Positions 8,559-19,016 are shown, counted from the first letter of the stretch. The stretch: DNA of 34,841 nucleotides from an uncultured Pedobacter sp. (GCA_938008555.1 CALLKE010000043.1:1-34841), one strand, 5' to 3'. Numbers and translations are program-made. The notes: a model not told the origin generated them from the letters alone.

Positions 8559-8799
8559 CTATTTTTCTAAATAGACAGCCTTTAAGCTAAAGCCCCCATT
8601 CAAACACCCGGATCATCATTGACCATATCACATACATGCTCAAACAGGGCTCTCGTCTCGGCTATGATCTTGTACTTCAAAAGCACACACTAAAAGACAA
8701 TGAATCCAACTAGTCATTTATCAAAATCAAATATTTATAATAAATTTTATTAAATTAAAGTTTAAAAAATATTATTCAAGTATAAAAAATGCACAATTT

Positions 8800-8832
8800 T
8801 TGTTACATTTATCCTGCAACCTTATAATTTTT
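8800..8832 (+). promoter_or_regulatory. Candidate Bacteroidota-type promoter ahead of the small frame / glucan synthase
   Basis: TTG at 8800-8802, a 22-bp spacer, then TAATTTTT (8825-8832), one mismatch from TAnnTTTG. It directly precedes the 52-codon frame and lies about 400 bp before the glucan synthase start. A tentative match only. Confidence 0.35.
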
Positions 8833-8861
8833 CGGATACTCTTCAAGGGTTTAAATACTAT

Positions 8862-9020
8862 ATGTTCATGACGACAAGTCCTTCTTTTAAAGAAAAATCT
8901 GCGATATCTGAAACGCTTGGAAATATACTCAAGCTACTAGCATCTTATCACCATGATGTTCCTCATCTAGCTCAAGGGGGTTTATTTGACATTTCTAATC
9001 ATTGTGGGTCACCCCTTTAG
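8862..9020 (+). CDS. Hypothetical small protein (52 aa), doubtful
   Basis: A frame opening ATG TTC ATG at 8862 and ending TAG at 9018-9020. The product starts MFMTTSPSFKEKSAISETLG, followed by a short amphipathic stretch (NILKLLASYHHDV) and a Gly/Cys-containing tail. There is no signal peptide, membrane segment or family I recognise. A promoter-like element sits about 30-60 bp upstream, which is the main reason to list it. It could be a genuine small protein, a leader peptide for the glucan synthase, or chance. Confidence 0.25.
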   Translation: MFMTTSPSFKEKSAISETLGNILKLLASYHHDVPHLAQGGLFDISNHCGSPL

Positions 9021-9231
9021 AGGAAATGCTACGCCCACGGACGGCTTATAGATAAACTGAAGGTTTCTATTTAAAGGGAATTGGGTTGTGTAGTTCATTC
9101 ATGGAGAATAGGAGATATTTCTAGCAAACATTTCCTATATGTAGATCATTTGTCTAAAGTTTTGAAACAAGCATGCAGAAATAGCATTATCATCTATTCA
9201 CTATTTCTTAATCTAGAAATGAACGTTTATT

Positions 9232-12200
9232 ATGAAGTCAATAGTCAATACCCCGTGGAAGTTAGTATCAGAAATAAAAGCCTACTTCCGCAGAGGCGAT
9301 CTCATCAAAAGACATCATATCCAAGAAGAGCCACTCAGAGCCGAGCTATTTAGTTCTGATCAAATGGATCAACATGGTAAAAAGCTTGCCCAAATACATC
9401 AAATAAGTGACAAACCCATAAAGGGGCACCTACTTAGCAGATTATCTGACAATGAAAAAGAATTAAATTCTGTACGTAGGCTTATTGTAGAAGCAATTAA
9501 AAACAACAGTGTTATCACACCTGCAGGAGAATGGCTTATCGATAATTTTTATTTGATAGAAGAGCAAATCCGCACAGCTAAAAAACATCTACCTAAAGAA
9601 TATGATCGGGCTTTACCTCAACTAAAAGGATCAACAGGTGTAACACGTGTTTATGATATCGCACTGCAAATTATATCCCACAGCGACGGGCAAGTCGATC
9701 TAGAACACCTCGGTACATTTGTAAAATCATATCAATCTATTTCACCTCTTAAAATAGGCGAACTCTGGGCCATACCCACCATGCTTCGCCTTGCCTTGAT
9801 CGAAAATATCCGACGAATTGCAGCACAAATTGCCGCTGACAGAATTAACAAAAATCTGGCTGATTATTGGACTAAGCAGCTGATGGATATCTCTGAGCAT
9901 GACCCCAAAAATCTGATACTCGTTACGGGTGATATGGCAAGGTCGAATCCGCCTATGACCAGTGCTTTTGTATCTGAAATGTTTCGCCAATTACTTGGAA
10001 AAGGATCCGCCCTCGCATTGTCTCTTACATGGATTGAGCAAAAATTGAATGAAGATGGAGTCACAAGTAACGAACTGATCAATACTGAAATACAAACACA
10101 AGCAGCGAATCAATTATCGATTAGTAACAGTATTGGCAGCCTTCGTTTGCTTAATTCAATCGACTGGAAGAGTTTCGTTGAAGAACACAGTATTATTGAA
10201 CAGATACTTCGTCAAGACCATAATGGAATTTACTCAAGAATGGATTTTGCAACCCGAGATCGGTACCGTCATGCGGTGGAACATCTCTCAAAAAAATCAG
10301 GAATTCCAGAAAATCAAATAGCTAAAATAACTATTCAGCTAGCTAGCCAAAACATACATTCCAGTCAACCAAATCTTCAGAAATCACATGTTGGTTACTA
10401 TCTAATAGGTAAAGGACTATCTAAAACAAAAAAAGCAGCCAACATACACTCTTCTATTGTTGATTCATTCTGGGGAATATTAAAGAAGAGCCGCCTTTTG
10501 GCCTATTTAGGTTTTACTTTTCTGATCACAATAGCCATTAGTGCAAGCTTTTTATTAAAAGCATATCATGATACAACAAATAATCAATTACTTGTATTGG
10601 TTAGTATTCTTGCCATACTTGCCTCAAGCCAATGTGCAATCACAATTGTTAATTTCTTCTCAACACTACTTGTGAAGCCACATTTATTGCCAAGTATGGA
10701 TTTCTCAAATAAAATCCCTGACGATTGCAGCACCTTGGTTGTAATTCCAGCGATGTTAGCAAATCCCAAATCCATAAAGGAGCTGATAAAAGCGTTAGAA
10801 GTGCGATTTCTAGCAAACAGAAATCAAAACTTATACTTTGGTTTATTAACTGATTTTACAGATGCTCCAGAACAAACACTTGCAGAAGATCATATTCTTT
10901 TACAACTAGCACAAAAAAGAATCGAAAAACTTAAAAAAAGATATGAGCAAGAACAAAAGCGGAGTATCTTTTTCCTCTTTCATCGTCCACGCCGATGGAA
11001 TGCGAGCGAAAAAACATGGATGGGCTATGAAAGAAAACGCGGGAAGTTATGTGAGCTCAATGGATTGTTACGTGGAGGTTCAAAACATTGTTTTTCGTCG
11101 ATCATCGGTGATATTTCTGCTCTAAAACAAGTAAAATATATTATCACACTTGACTCAGACACTCAATTACCACATGGAGCAGCCTGGAAAATGATTGCAA
11201 CAATGGCTCATCCCCTTAATCATCCCATATATAGCCGAAAAAAGAAGCGTATTACCGAGGGATATGGCATTCTGCAACCACGTGTGACCGTTACACTACC
11301 TGGCTCCAATAGCTCATTCTATAGCCTTATTTATGGCAACGAGCCCGGTATAGATCCATACACACGTACTACTTCTGATGTTTATCAAGATTTATTTGGC
11401 GAGGGTTCTTTTATTGGAAAGGGAATATATGAGATCGACACGTTCGAAAAAACGCTAAAAGACCAATTCCCCGAAAATCGAATTCTTAGCCACGATTTAC
11501 TAGAAGGTTGTTACTTAAGATCAGGACTACTCAGCAATATTGAATTATTTGAAAAATATCCAATGACCTATCGCTCGGATATGAAACGACGTACCCGTTG
11601 GGTTCGAGGTGATTGGCAAATATTTTTTTGGTTTTTGCCCTATATTCTGGATGCCAATGGACATCTACAAAAAAACCATTTATCTATTTTATCACGCTGG
11701 AAAATATTTGATAATATCCGCCGTAGCTTAATTCCGATAGCATTAACATCACTGATCATTTTAGGTTGGACAGCACTACATGCCACCTTGTTTTGGACAG
11801 TTTCTATATCGTTAGTAATTGTCTTACCCATTTTTGTAACACTCATTTGGGATGCATTTAACAAACCTGAGGACCTATTTCTATCTCATCACATCAACAT
11901 TATATTACGCACAGGTGTTCATATCATTGAGCGGACTTTATTTTCGTTGATATGTATTCCCTATGAAGCAATGTCAAATCTCATTGCAATTGTCCGTACA
12001 ATTTGGCGCATGCTCGTTTCCCATACACATCTGCTGGAATGGGAATCTTCTGACAATGAAAAATATTCCAATAAAAACAACCTTTTTGCATCATATTCAC
12101 TCATGTGGATATCACCATTTCTCACATTTTCCATCCTGGCTTATTTGATTACTTATAGTCCAGCTAAATTAATTATTGCAGGCCCTATTTTATCCCTTTG

Positions 12201-15200
12201 GGCATTGGCTCCCTATATCACATGGTTCACGAATCGATCACCAACAAAACCAAAAGCACTTTTAAATGATAAACAAACTAGGTTTCTTTTTAAAGTATCA
12301 CGTAAAACTTGGGGATTTTTTGAACGTTTTGTAGGGCCAGAAGACAATTGGTTGCCCCCCGACAATTTTCAACATCATCCAACTCCGGTGATTGCCCATC
12401 ATACCTCTCCTACGAATATAGGTTTGTCACTTCTTGCCAATCTTACAGCTCATGACTTTGGTTACATATCTACAGACCAGTTTCTCGAACGCACCTCTAA
12501 CACAATCAATACACTAAAAAGGCTAGAAAGATATCGTGGCCATTTATACAACTGGTATCACACACAATCGTTACAACCATTACCCCCAAAATACATTTCT
12601 ACCGTGGATAGTGGGAATTTTGCAGCTCATCTGCTCACGTTACGTCAGGGTATTTTTGAGCTTGCACATCAAGCAGTTGCAAATCCTAAAGTATTTGATG
12701 GTTTAGCCGATACCTTACAAGTACTTAAAGAGTCGATGAATCAAGAAAACAATAGCACTCTTCTCGAATTTACAACAGCCTTAAAAGCAGAACAGAAAAT
12801 CAAACCACATACACTAGACACCATATACAGTGGACTCATTCGCCTACAAACAAGCTATGAGGCAGCTATTAAAACCTTGCATATAAAGGCTGATAGTATG
12901 GCAGAATGGTGGAAAGTCATTTTATCACAGCAAATAAAACAAGCAATAGATGATCTTCAAATTATATCGCCATGGCTCTCACTACCGGCTGCTTCACACA
13001 AGTTTCTATCTATTATTCAGATTGACCATCACATCAACTTAGGCCATCTATTTAAAAAGATCGAGGACATAATCCCTCAGTTGAATGCAATCGAAGATAA
13101 AGACCATACTGCCGAAGAAAATGAATGGCTTCAAGCATTTCAAACTTCTCTTATTCAATCACACAAGTGTGCCAAAGAGCGACTAACATCTATTGAAACA
13201 CTAAGCATGGAGTGCATGAATTTGGCTGATATGGAATGGGAATTTCTCTATAATAGATCCAAGCATTTATTAACCATAGGCTACAAAGTAGATGATCATA
13301 TTTGTGACCCCGGCTATTATGATCTACTTGCGTCGGAAGCCAGGCTATGCACCTTCGTGGCTATTGCCCAAGGGAAATTACCTGAAGAAAGCTGGTTCGC
13401 ACTTGGCCGACTACTGACCAATATAGGAGGAGATCCAATCCTGCTTTCTTGGGGTGGATCCATGTTTGAATATCTGATGCCACTTCTGGTCATGCCAACC
13501 TATGAAAATACATTACTCGATCAGACGTACAAAACAGCCGTCAAAAGACAGATTGAATATGGAGAACAGCGAAATACACCTTGGGGGGTTTCTGAATCGG
13601 GATATAATATGGTAGACGCTAGTTCTAATTACCAATATCAAGCATTTGGTGTGCCTGGCCTAGGGCTAAAAAGAAGCTTGGAAGACGATCTAGTGATTGC
13701 ACCCTATGCAACTGCTCTGTCTCTCATGATTGATCCCGAAGCATCCTATCAAAACTTAGAATTATTATCGGAGAGTGGCTTTGAAGGAGAATATGGTTTT
13801 TATGAAGCGATAGATTATACAGCATCTCGACTATCCCGAAAACAAACGAGAGTGATTATACAATCGTTTATGGCTCACCACCAAGGGATGAGTTTACTCT
13901 CATTGGGATATTTGCTACTGGGTCAGCTTATGCAGCGACGATTTGAAGCAGAGCCCCAATTTCAAGCAAGTCTGTTGCTACTTCAGGAACATATTCCAAA
14001 AACATCTGCATTCTTTGCACATACCACACCGATAGCTGACTTCAGTCACCCAACGAATGAAACAGAGGTACGGACAATCAATACACCAGATACACTGATA
14101 CCTCAAATACACCTATTATCAAATGGCAAATATCATGCAATGCTTACCAACGCAGGTGGAGGATATAGCCTTTGGAAAAACATGGCCGTTACACGCTGGC
14201 GTGAAGATCTCACATGCGATAACTGGGGCACATTCTGTTATGTTCGAGATCTTGATAGCGGCGAATATTGGTCCAACACCTACCAACCTACATGCAAAAA
14301 AGGGAGCAATTACGAAGCAACTTTCTCTCAGGGACGTGTCGATTTTCACAACTCCAATCACGACATCGATACCCATACAGAAATTGTCATATCTCCAGAA
14401 GATGATATTGAGATACGGCGAATACATCTCACGAATAGATCCGCTACTCGTAGAACGATCGATCTTACAAGTTATGCAGAAGTAGTACTTGCTCCCCCAG
14501 CTTCGGATGCGATGCAACCTTCATTTAGCAATCTATTTGTTCAAACAGAAGTGATTCCGCTTCAACACACGATTATCTGTTCCCGTAGACCACGTGCTAA
14601 TGATCAGGAAACGCCTTGGATGTTGCACTCCATCATTACACATGGATCAATAAAAACAGAAATATCTTATGAAACTGATCGGATGGAATTTATTGGGCAT
14701 GGAAATACAGTTGCCAATCCAGAAGCGATGAATCATGAGGGTCCACTTTCGGGTAAACAAGGCTCTGTTCTAGATCCAATCATTTCAATACGCTGTAAGT
14801 TCGTTTTAGACCCTTCAGAAAGCATCATTGTAGACTTCATTACCGGAGCTGGAGATACACGAGAAGTATGTGAAAAACTAATCAAGAAATATCAAGATAA
14901 ACATCATAAAAACCGAGTTTTTGAATTAGCGTGGACACATAGCCAGGTTATCCTCAGACAAATAAATGCCACAAATGCCGATGAACAATTATTTGGACGC
15001 CTTGCTAGTTCCATTATTTTCACAAATCCTGCTTTACGCACAGATCCTTCCACTATTATTAAAAACCATAAAAAACAATCAGACTTATGGGGCTATTCTG
15101 TTTCAGGAGATCTCCCAATTGTTCTTGCACAAATAGCTGATCACAACAACATTTCATTAATAAAACAACTCATACAAGCCCACACGTACTGGCATCTTAA

Positions 15201-17928
15201 GGGACTTGTCTCAGATTTAATTATTTGGAACGAAGACAATGGAGGTTATCGACAAGATTTACACAATCGAATACAAGCACTTATCCCCAATGAACTATTG
15301 GACCGTCAGGGAGGTATTTTTGTACGATCTGCTGATCAAATCTCAGATGAAGACCGCATACTTTTCCAAACTGTTGCTCGCGTTCATATTTCTGACGCAA
15401 ATGGAACATTAGCTGACCATGTCAATCGCAAAGCATATGCAAAATCACTTATTCCATACTTATCACCTCTTTCTTGTTATGTCCCAGAAGCGATCAATAA
15501 CACCTCTCAGGAGGAAACACTTTCCACAAATGGACTAGGATATTTCTCCCCAGACGGAAGTGAGTACATCATCACTACAAATGCCAAGAATAGAACACCT
15601 GTACCTTGGGCCAATGTAATAGCAAATCCGAATTTCGGAACAATAATCACAGAAAGTGGTCACTCCTATACATGGACTGAGAATGCCCACGAAATGCGAC
15701 TTACCCCGTGGAATAATGATTTAGTAAGTGACTCAACAGGCGAAGTTTTTTATTTACGCGATGAAGAAGTGGGCGACTTCTGGTCTGTTACACCACTTCC
15801 CAGAGGGGGCGAATCACCTTACACAACAAAGCATGGATTTGGGTATAGTATTTTTGAACACAACGAAAGTGGCATTTACTCAACGATGACCACATTTGTG
15901 GACCTTGAACAACCCGTCAAGTTTACTATACTAAAGATCCATAATCGCACAGGTAAAGCACGTCGTCTTTCTGCCACTGGTTATATAGAATGGGTATTAG
16001 GAGATCTAAAACCTAAAACTGCCATGCATATCATCACAGAGATTGATCCCAATACAGGTGCATTTTTTGCAAAGAATCCATACAATACCGAGTTCGGTAA
16101 TCGGGTTGCATTTTTTGACACAGATGAGGTTGTCAAAACGAGTACCGGAGACCGGACTGAATTTATTGGTCGTAATGGTTCTTTACAAAACCCAGATGCG
16201 ATGTATCGCTTAAAACTCTCAGGTAAAGTAGGTGTTGCTTTAGACCCATGCGCCGCCATGCAAGTATATTTTGAGCTTGCTGATGGCGAAGAACGTGAAC
16301 TCGTTTTCAGATTGGGAACAGGAAAAGATATGAGTCATGCGTATGATGTTATTTACCAATCGAGAGGACTCAACATGGCGAATGAAGCACTTGAGAAAGT
16401 CAAAAACTATTGGAATCATACTACTCATGCTTTACAAATTGAAACTCCCGATAGTTCAATTAACATGTTAGCCAATGGCTGGCTTACCTACCAAACGTTA
16501 TCTAGTCGATTATGGGGGCGTTCTGGATATTATCAATCAGGGGGTGCTTTTGGCTTCAGAGACCAACTACAAGATGTCATATCATTACTTCATACTGAGC
16601 CAGCACTGGCTCGCAAACAAATTCTACTTTCTGCGGCACATCAATTCCAACAAGGTGATGTGCAACACTGGTGGCATCCACCAATTGGACGTGGTGTAAG
16701 AACTCGCATATCAGACGACTTCCTTTGGCTTCCTTTTACAACCTATCAATATATTATGCATACGGGTGACATTCAGATTCTAGATGAATCAGCTTGTTTC
16801 TTGGAAGGACGTTTACTGAATCCTAAAGAAGAATCTTATTATGAGCTTCCAGCTCAATCCAAAGAATCGGCAACATTGTATGATCACTGCGTCAAAGCCA
16901 TCGAGCATGGGTTAAATTTTGGAGAACATGGATTGCCACTCATCGGTACGGGAGACTGGAATGATGGCATGGATCGAGTAGGACATCATGGCAAGGGAGA
17001 AAGCGTTTGGCTCGGTTTCTTTCTGTACGATATTCTCATCAAGTTTATCCAAATAGCCAACATGCATAACGATCCTGCTTTTGCAGTTCGCTGTAAAAAG
17101 TATGCAAGCAAGTTAAGTGCAAGTCTTGAAGAACATGGCTGGGATGGCAAATGGTACCGAAGAGCCTATTTTGATGACGGTACTCCCCTTGGATCCTCAA
17201 GTGGTACCGAATGCCAAATTGATTCTATTTCTCAAAGCTGGTCCGTACTATCGGGAGCTGGCAAACCAGAACACTCACTGCTAGCCATGAAATCAGCAGA
17301 AAATCGATTAGTAAAAAAAGATGCTGGCATCATACAACTCTTAGATCCGCCTTTTGATAAAGCAGATATAGACCCAGGATACATCAAAGGCTATGTTCCA
17401 GGAGTACGCGAAAACGGTGGGCAATACACACATGCAGCGATCTGGATGATCATGGCCTTTGCCAAATTAGGTGACAGTCGTCGCACCTGGGAATTATTAC
17501 AAATGATAAACCCACTGAACCATGGCAAAACGAAGGAAGATATAGCAATCTATAAAGTGGAACCCTATGTGATGGCAGCTGATGTGTATGCACTTCCTCC
17601 ACATACAGGCCGCGGTGGGTGGACCTGGTATACTGGATCTGCGAGCTGGATGTATCAACTTATTATAGAGTCTTTTCTTGGCCTACGAAGAGAGGCAGAT
17701 AAATTGAGGTTTGATCCATGTATCCCTGCCGAATGGAAATCATTTAAGGTGCATTACAGATACTATAATACCATGTACCATATCACCGTTCAGCAAAAAA
17801 AAGGCACTGGCGAAACAACTTTATCCATGGATGGTCACGCACAGAAAAAAGACGTCATTCCTTTAACAAACGATGAAATTGAGCATCATATTCAAGTCAC
17901 ATTATTTAGAAAGCAAGCCAAATCTTAA
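9232..17928 (+). CDS. Cyclic beta-1,2-glucan synthase (GT84-glycoamylase-GH94), NdvB/ChvB/Cgs type
   Basis: Predicted inner-membrane enzyme that initiates, elongates, cyclises and length-controls beta-1,2-glucan from UDP-glucose. At 2898 residues it is the size of Brucella Cgs. Layout: soluble N-terminal region (1-420, with family-typical PLRAELF and ITPAGEWLIDNF); two membrane segments (about 424-475); GT84 catalytic region with the D-x-D pair D641/D643, D755 in SHDLLEG and RRTRW (786-790), the (Q/R)xxRW motif; further membrane segments at about 834-877 and 957-1000; a glycoamylase-like domain around 1300-1560; two beta-sandwich modules starting near 1634 and 2130; and a C-terminal GH94 phosphorylase barrel with D2575 in GDWNDG. 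The frame is unbroken. It follows the PPP genes on the same strand after 673 bp and converges on a lipid-kinase gene. The product may be osmoregulated periplasmic glucan; no export ABC gene (NdvA/Cgt) is adjacent. Confidence 0.93.
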   Translation: MKSIVNTPWKLVSEIKAYFRRGDLIKRHHIQEEPLRAELFSSDQMDQHGKKLAQIHQISDKPIKGHLLSRLSDNEKELNSVRRLIVEAIKNNSVITPAGEWLIDNFYLIEEQIRTAKKHLPKEYDRALPQLKGSTGVTRVYDIALQIISHSDGQVDLEHLGTFVKSYQSISPLKIGELWAIPTMLRLALIENIRRIAAQIAADRINKNLADYWTKQLMDISEHDPKNLILVTGDMARSNPPMTSAFVSEMFRQLLGKGSALALSLTWIEQKLNEDGVTSNELINTEIQTQAANQLSISNSIGSLRLLNSIDWKSFVEEHSIIEQILRQDHNGIYSRMDFATRDRYRHAVEHLSKKSGIPENQIAKITIQLASQNIHSSQPNLQKSHVGYYLIGKGLSKTKKAANIHSSIVDSFWGILKKSRLLAYLGFTFLITIAISASFLLKAYHDTTNNQLLVLVSILAILASSQCAITIVNFFSTLLVKPHLLPSMDFSNKIPDDCSTLVVIPAMLANPKSIKELIKALEVRFLANRNQNLYFGLLTDFTDAPEQTLAEDHILLQLAQKRIEKLKKRYEQEQKRSIFFLFHRPRRWNASEKTWMGYERKRGKLCELNGLLRGGSKHCFSSIIGDISALKQVKYIITLDSDTQLPHGAAWKMIATMAHPLNHPIYSRKKKRITEGYGILQPRVTVTLPGSNSSFYSLIYGNEPGIDPYTRTTSDVYQDLFGEGSFIGKGIYEIDTFEKTLKDQFPENRILSHDLLEGCYLRSGLLSNIELFEKYPMTYRSDMKRRTRWVRGDWQIFFWFLPYILDANGHLQKNHLSILSRWKIFDNIRRSLIPIALTSLIILGWTALHATLFWTVSISLVIVLPIFVTLIWDAFNKPEDLFLSHHINIILRTGVHIIERTLFSLICIPYEAMSNLIAIVRTIWRMLVSHTHLLEWESSDNEKYSNKNNLFASYSLMWISPFLTFSILAYLITYSPAKLIIAGPILSLWALAPYITWFTNRSPTKPKALLNDKQTRFLFKVSRKTWGFFERFVGPEDNWLPPDNFQHHPTPVIAHHTSPTNIGLSLLANLTAHDFGYISTDQFLERTSNTINTLKRLERYRGHLYNWYHTQSLQPLPPKYISTVDSGNFAAHLLTLRQGIFELAHQAVANPKVFDGLADTLQVLKESMNQENNSTLLEFTTALKAEQKIKPHTLDTIYSGLIRLQTSYEAAIKTLHIKADSMAEWWKVILSQQIKQAIDDLQIISPWLSLPAASHKFLSIIQIDHHINLGHLFKKIEDIIPQLNAIEDKDHTAEENEWLQAFQTSLIQSHKCAKERLTSIETLSMECMNLADMEWEFLYNRSKHLLTIGYKVDDHICDPGYYDLLASEARLCTFVAIAQGKLPEESWFALGRLLTNIGGDPILLSWGGSMFEYLMPLLVMPTYENTLLDQTYKTAVKRQIEYGEQRNTPWGVSESGYNMVDASSNYQYQAFGVPGLGLKRSLEDDLVIAPYATALSLMIDPEASYQNLELLSESGFEGEYGFYEAIDYTASRLSRKQTRVIIQSFMAHHQGMSLLSLGYLLLGQLMQRRFEAEPQFQASLLLLQEHIPKTSAFFAHTTPIADFSHPTNETEVRTINTPDTLIPQIHLLSNGKYHAMLTNAGGGYSLWKNMAVTRWREDLTCDNWGTFCYVRDLDSGEYWSNTYQPTCKKGSNYEATFSQGRVDFHNSNHDIDTHTEIVISPEDDIEIRRIHLTNRSATRRTIDLTSYAEVVLAPPASDAMQPSFSNLFVQTEVIPLQHTIICSRRPRANDQETPWMLHSIITHGSIKTEISYETDRMEFIGHGNTVANPEAMNHEGPLSGKQGSVLDPIISIRCKFVLDPSESIIVDFITGAGDTREVCEKLIKKYQDKHHKNRVFELAWTHSQVILRQINATNADEQLFGRLASSIIFTNPALRTDPSTIIKNHKKQSDLWGYSVSGDLPIVLAQIADHNNISLIKQLIQAHTYWHLKGLVSDLIIWNEDNGGYRQDLHNRIQALIPNELLDRQGGIFVRSADQISDEDRILFQTVARVHISDANGTLADHVNRKAYAKSLIPYLSPLSCYVPEAINNTSQEETLSTNGLGYFSPDGSEYIITTNAKNRTPVPWANVIANPNFGTIITESGHSYTWTENAHEMRLTPWNNDLVSDSTGEVFYLRDEEVGDFWSVTPLPRGGESPYTTKHGFGYSIFEHNESGIYSTMTTFVDLEQPVKFTILKIHNRTGKARRLSATGYIEWVLGDLKPKTAMHIITEIDPNTGAFFAKNPYNTEFGNRVAFFDTDEVVKTSTGDRTEFIGRNGSLQNPDAMYRLKLSGKVGVALDPCAAMQVYFELADGEERELVFRLGTGKDMSHAYDVIYQSRGLNMANEALEKVKNYWNHTTHALQIETPDSSINMLANGWLTYQTLSSRLWGRSGYYQSGGAFGFRDQLQDVISLLHTEPALARKQILLSAAHQFQQGDVQHWWHPPIGRGVRTRISDDFLWLPFTTYQYIMHTGDIQILDESACFLEGRLLNPKEESYYELPAQSKESATLYDHCVKAIEHGLNFGEHGLPLIGTGDWNDGMDRVGHHGKGESVWLGFFLYDILIKFIQIANMHNDPAFAVRCKKYASKLSASLEEHGWDGKWYRRAYFDDGTPLGSSSGTECQIDSISQSWSVLSGAGKPEHSLLAMKSAENRLVKKDAGIIQLLDPPFDKADIDPGYIKGYVPGVRENGGQYTHAAIWMIMAFAKLGDSRRTWELLQMINPLNHGKTKEDIAIYKVEPYVMAADVYALPPHTGRGGWTWYTGSASWMYQLIIESFLGLRREADKLRFDPCIPAEWKSFKVHYRYYNTMYHITVQQKKGTGETTLSMDGHAQKKDVIPLTNDEIEHHIQVTLFRKQAKS

Positions 17929-17987
17929 TCGCGATTAAAAGAGTAAGCTACCAATACAATGCTTAGTGGACTTTACATGCTAAAAGA

Positions 17988-18857
17988 TCAATAAATAACA
18001 TGCAACGAACATGGCTTCACTACAATTTGAAGATCCTCTTCCATCCATTCTGGTTCACCATCTAAATGAACAATCCCAGCCTTCTCTCTATGTATTTCAA
18101 TTTCTTTTCCTTTTATAACCTCTATATACTTTGATTGATGTACGGTCTTATTAACCAAATGAAAACCCACCATGGGCAGATAATATAAAGGGAAACGCCT
18201 TATAATACATACGTCCAGCAAACCATCTTTCACAGATGCCAATGGGGCGATATAGGTATTATTTCCATACTGAGAAGAATTCGCAATACTAATGATAAAA
18301 GCTTCCCGATGAAGCACCTTACCATCAATTTCAATTGTATAGTGTTGTGGTTGATAACTGATAACCTCAGACAGTACCGTGTGCATATACCCTCTCAAGC
18401 CCCTTGTTTTGTTCCGTGCAAAACAAGCACTCACATGTGCATCAAAGCCAACCCCAGCTATACCAAAAAAGTGATGCTTATTAAAAACACCTGAATCAAT
18501 ACGATCTACCCTTAAGTCATTCAATCGCTGAATTGCTTTCTTCTCATTGATAGGAATATCTAATGTTCTAGCCAACCCATTCCCTGATCCCACTGGAATA
18601 ATTCCCATTATTTGATCACTATCCACTAGGACAGATGCAACCTCATTAATAGTTCCATCCCCACCCACAGCAACCACAAAATCCACACCCATGTTTATTG
18701 CTTGCTCAGCAAGCTCACGAGCATGATTTACTCTTTCTGTAAATACAAAATCAGGATTGAATTTTTTTGAATCCAAGTGCTGAATGATCTTATCCGGAAA
18801 ATGGCGTTTATCCTTGCCGCCCGAAATGGGATTGATGATAAAAAGAATATTTTTCAA
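17988..18857 (-). CDS. Diacylglycerol kinase-family lipid kinase (YegS/DgkB-like)
   Basis: Predicted cytoplasmic/peripheral ATP-dependent lipid kinase of the DAGK catalytic family, phosphorylating diacylglycerol or a related lipid or sphingoid base. Motifs: INPISGGKDK near the N-terminus, the nucleotide-binding GGDGTINEVA, and PVGSGNGLARTL; the C-terminal half is the beta-sandwich domain with GVGFDAHVS. The frame can be extended to a GTG at 18950, but those 31 residues look unconserved. The TTG at 18857 gives MKNILFIINP, the usual beginning for this family, so I prefer it; no ATG is available. It is convergent with the glucan synthase and divergent from metK. The substrate cannot be told from sequence. 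Confidence 0.85.
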   Translation of the reverse strand: MKNILFIINPISGGKDKRHFPDKIIQHLDSKKFNPDFVFTERVNHARELAEQAINMGVDFVVAVGGDGTINEVASVLVDSDQIMGIIPVGSGNGLARTLDIPINEKKAIQRLNDLRVDRIDSGVFNKHHFFGIAGVGFDAHVSACFARNKTRGLRGYMHTVLSEVISYQPQHYTIEIDGKVLHREAFIISIANSSQYGNNTYIAPLASVKDGLLDVCIIRRFPLYYLPMVGFHLVNKTVHQSKYIEVIKGKEIEIHREKAGIVHLDGEPEWMEEDLQIVVKPCSLHVIY

Positions 18858-19016
18858 TTGAGATCTATACAATGTTAAACGGGGCGAAGTTAAGCTAATA
18901 GAAAATATCCTCCATTGGTTTGTGCTGTAAAGATGGGGCAGCAAATACACTTTAATTCATCAAAATGTCATTTTAAAGATGTCATCCTACATCCAAAGAG
19001 CTGAACCTTTCAATTT

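Larger units (their letters stand above)
8559..9231. other. 673-bp gene-poor spacer upstream of the cyclic glucan synthase
   Basis: A long stretch in an otherwise tight locus. It starts with a small AT-rich hairpin (CTATTT-ttct-AAATAG, 8559-8574). It continues with an unassigned segment, an AT-rich tract at about 8715-8800, a candidate promoter (8800-8832) and a 52-codon frame (8862-9020). The final 210 bp before the glucan synthase have no gene I can support. I saw no recognised RNA motif here. It could hold regulation for the giant downstream gene, a decayed gene, or both. Confidence 0.5.

Noticed and set aside
8636..8713. 25-codon frame (MLKQGSRLGYDLVLQ...) in the spacer after pgl
   Set aside because: Too short, no ribosome-binding or promoter signal and no family resemblance; expected by chance.
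9081..9353. 90-codon frame starting TTG and overlapping the glucan synthase start
   Set aside because: It runs 120 bases into the conserved N-terminal coding region of the glucan synthase in another frame, uses a TTG start, and has no recognisable motif.
14119..14517. Overlapping 120-132 codon frames on both strands inside the glucan synthase
   Set aside because: They are antisense or shifted readings of a highly conserved coding region and show no protein-like features.
17925..17938. Perfect palindrome TTAATCGCGATTAA at the glucan-synthase stop
   Set aside because: No loop and no T-tract, only 14 bp; not credible as a terminator and could be chance or a weak protein site.
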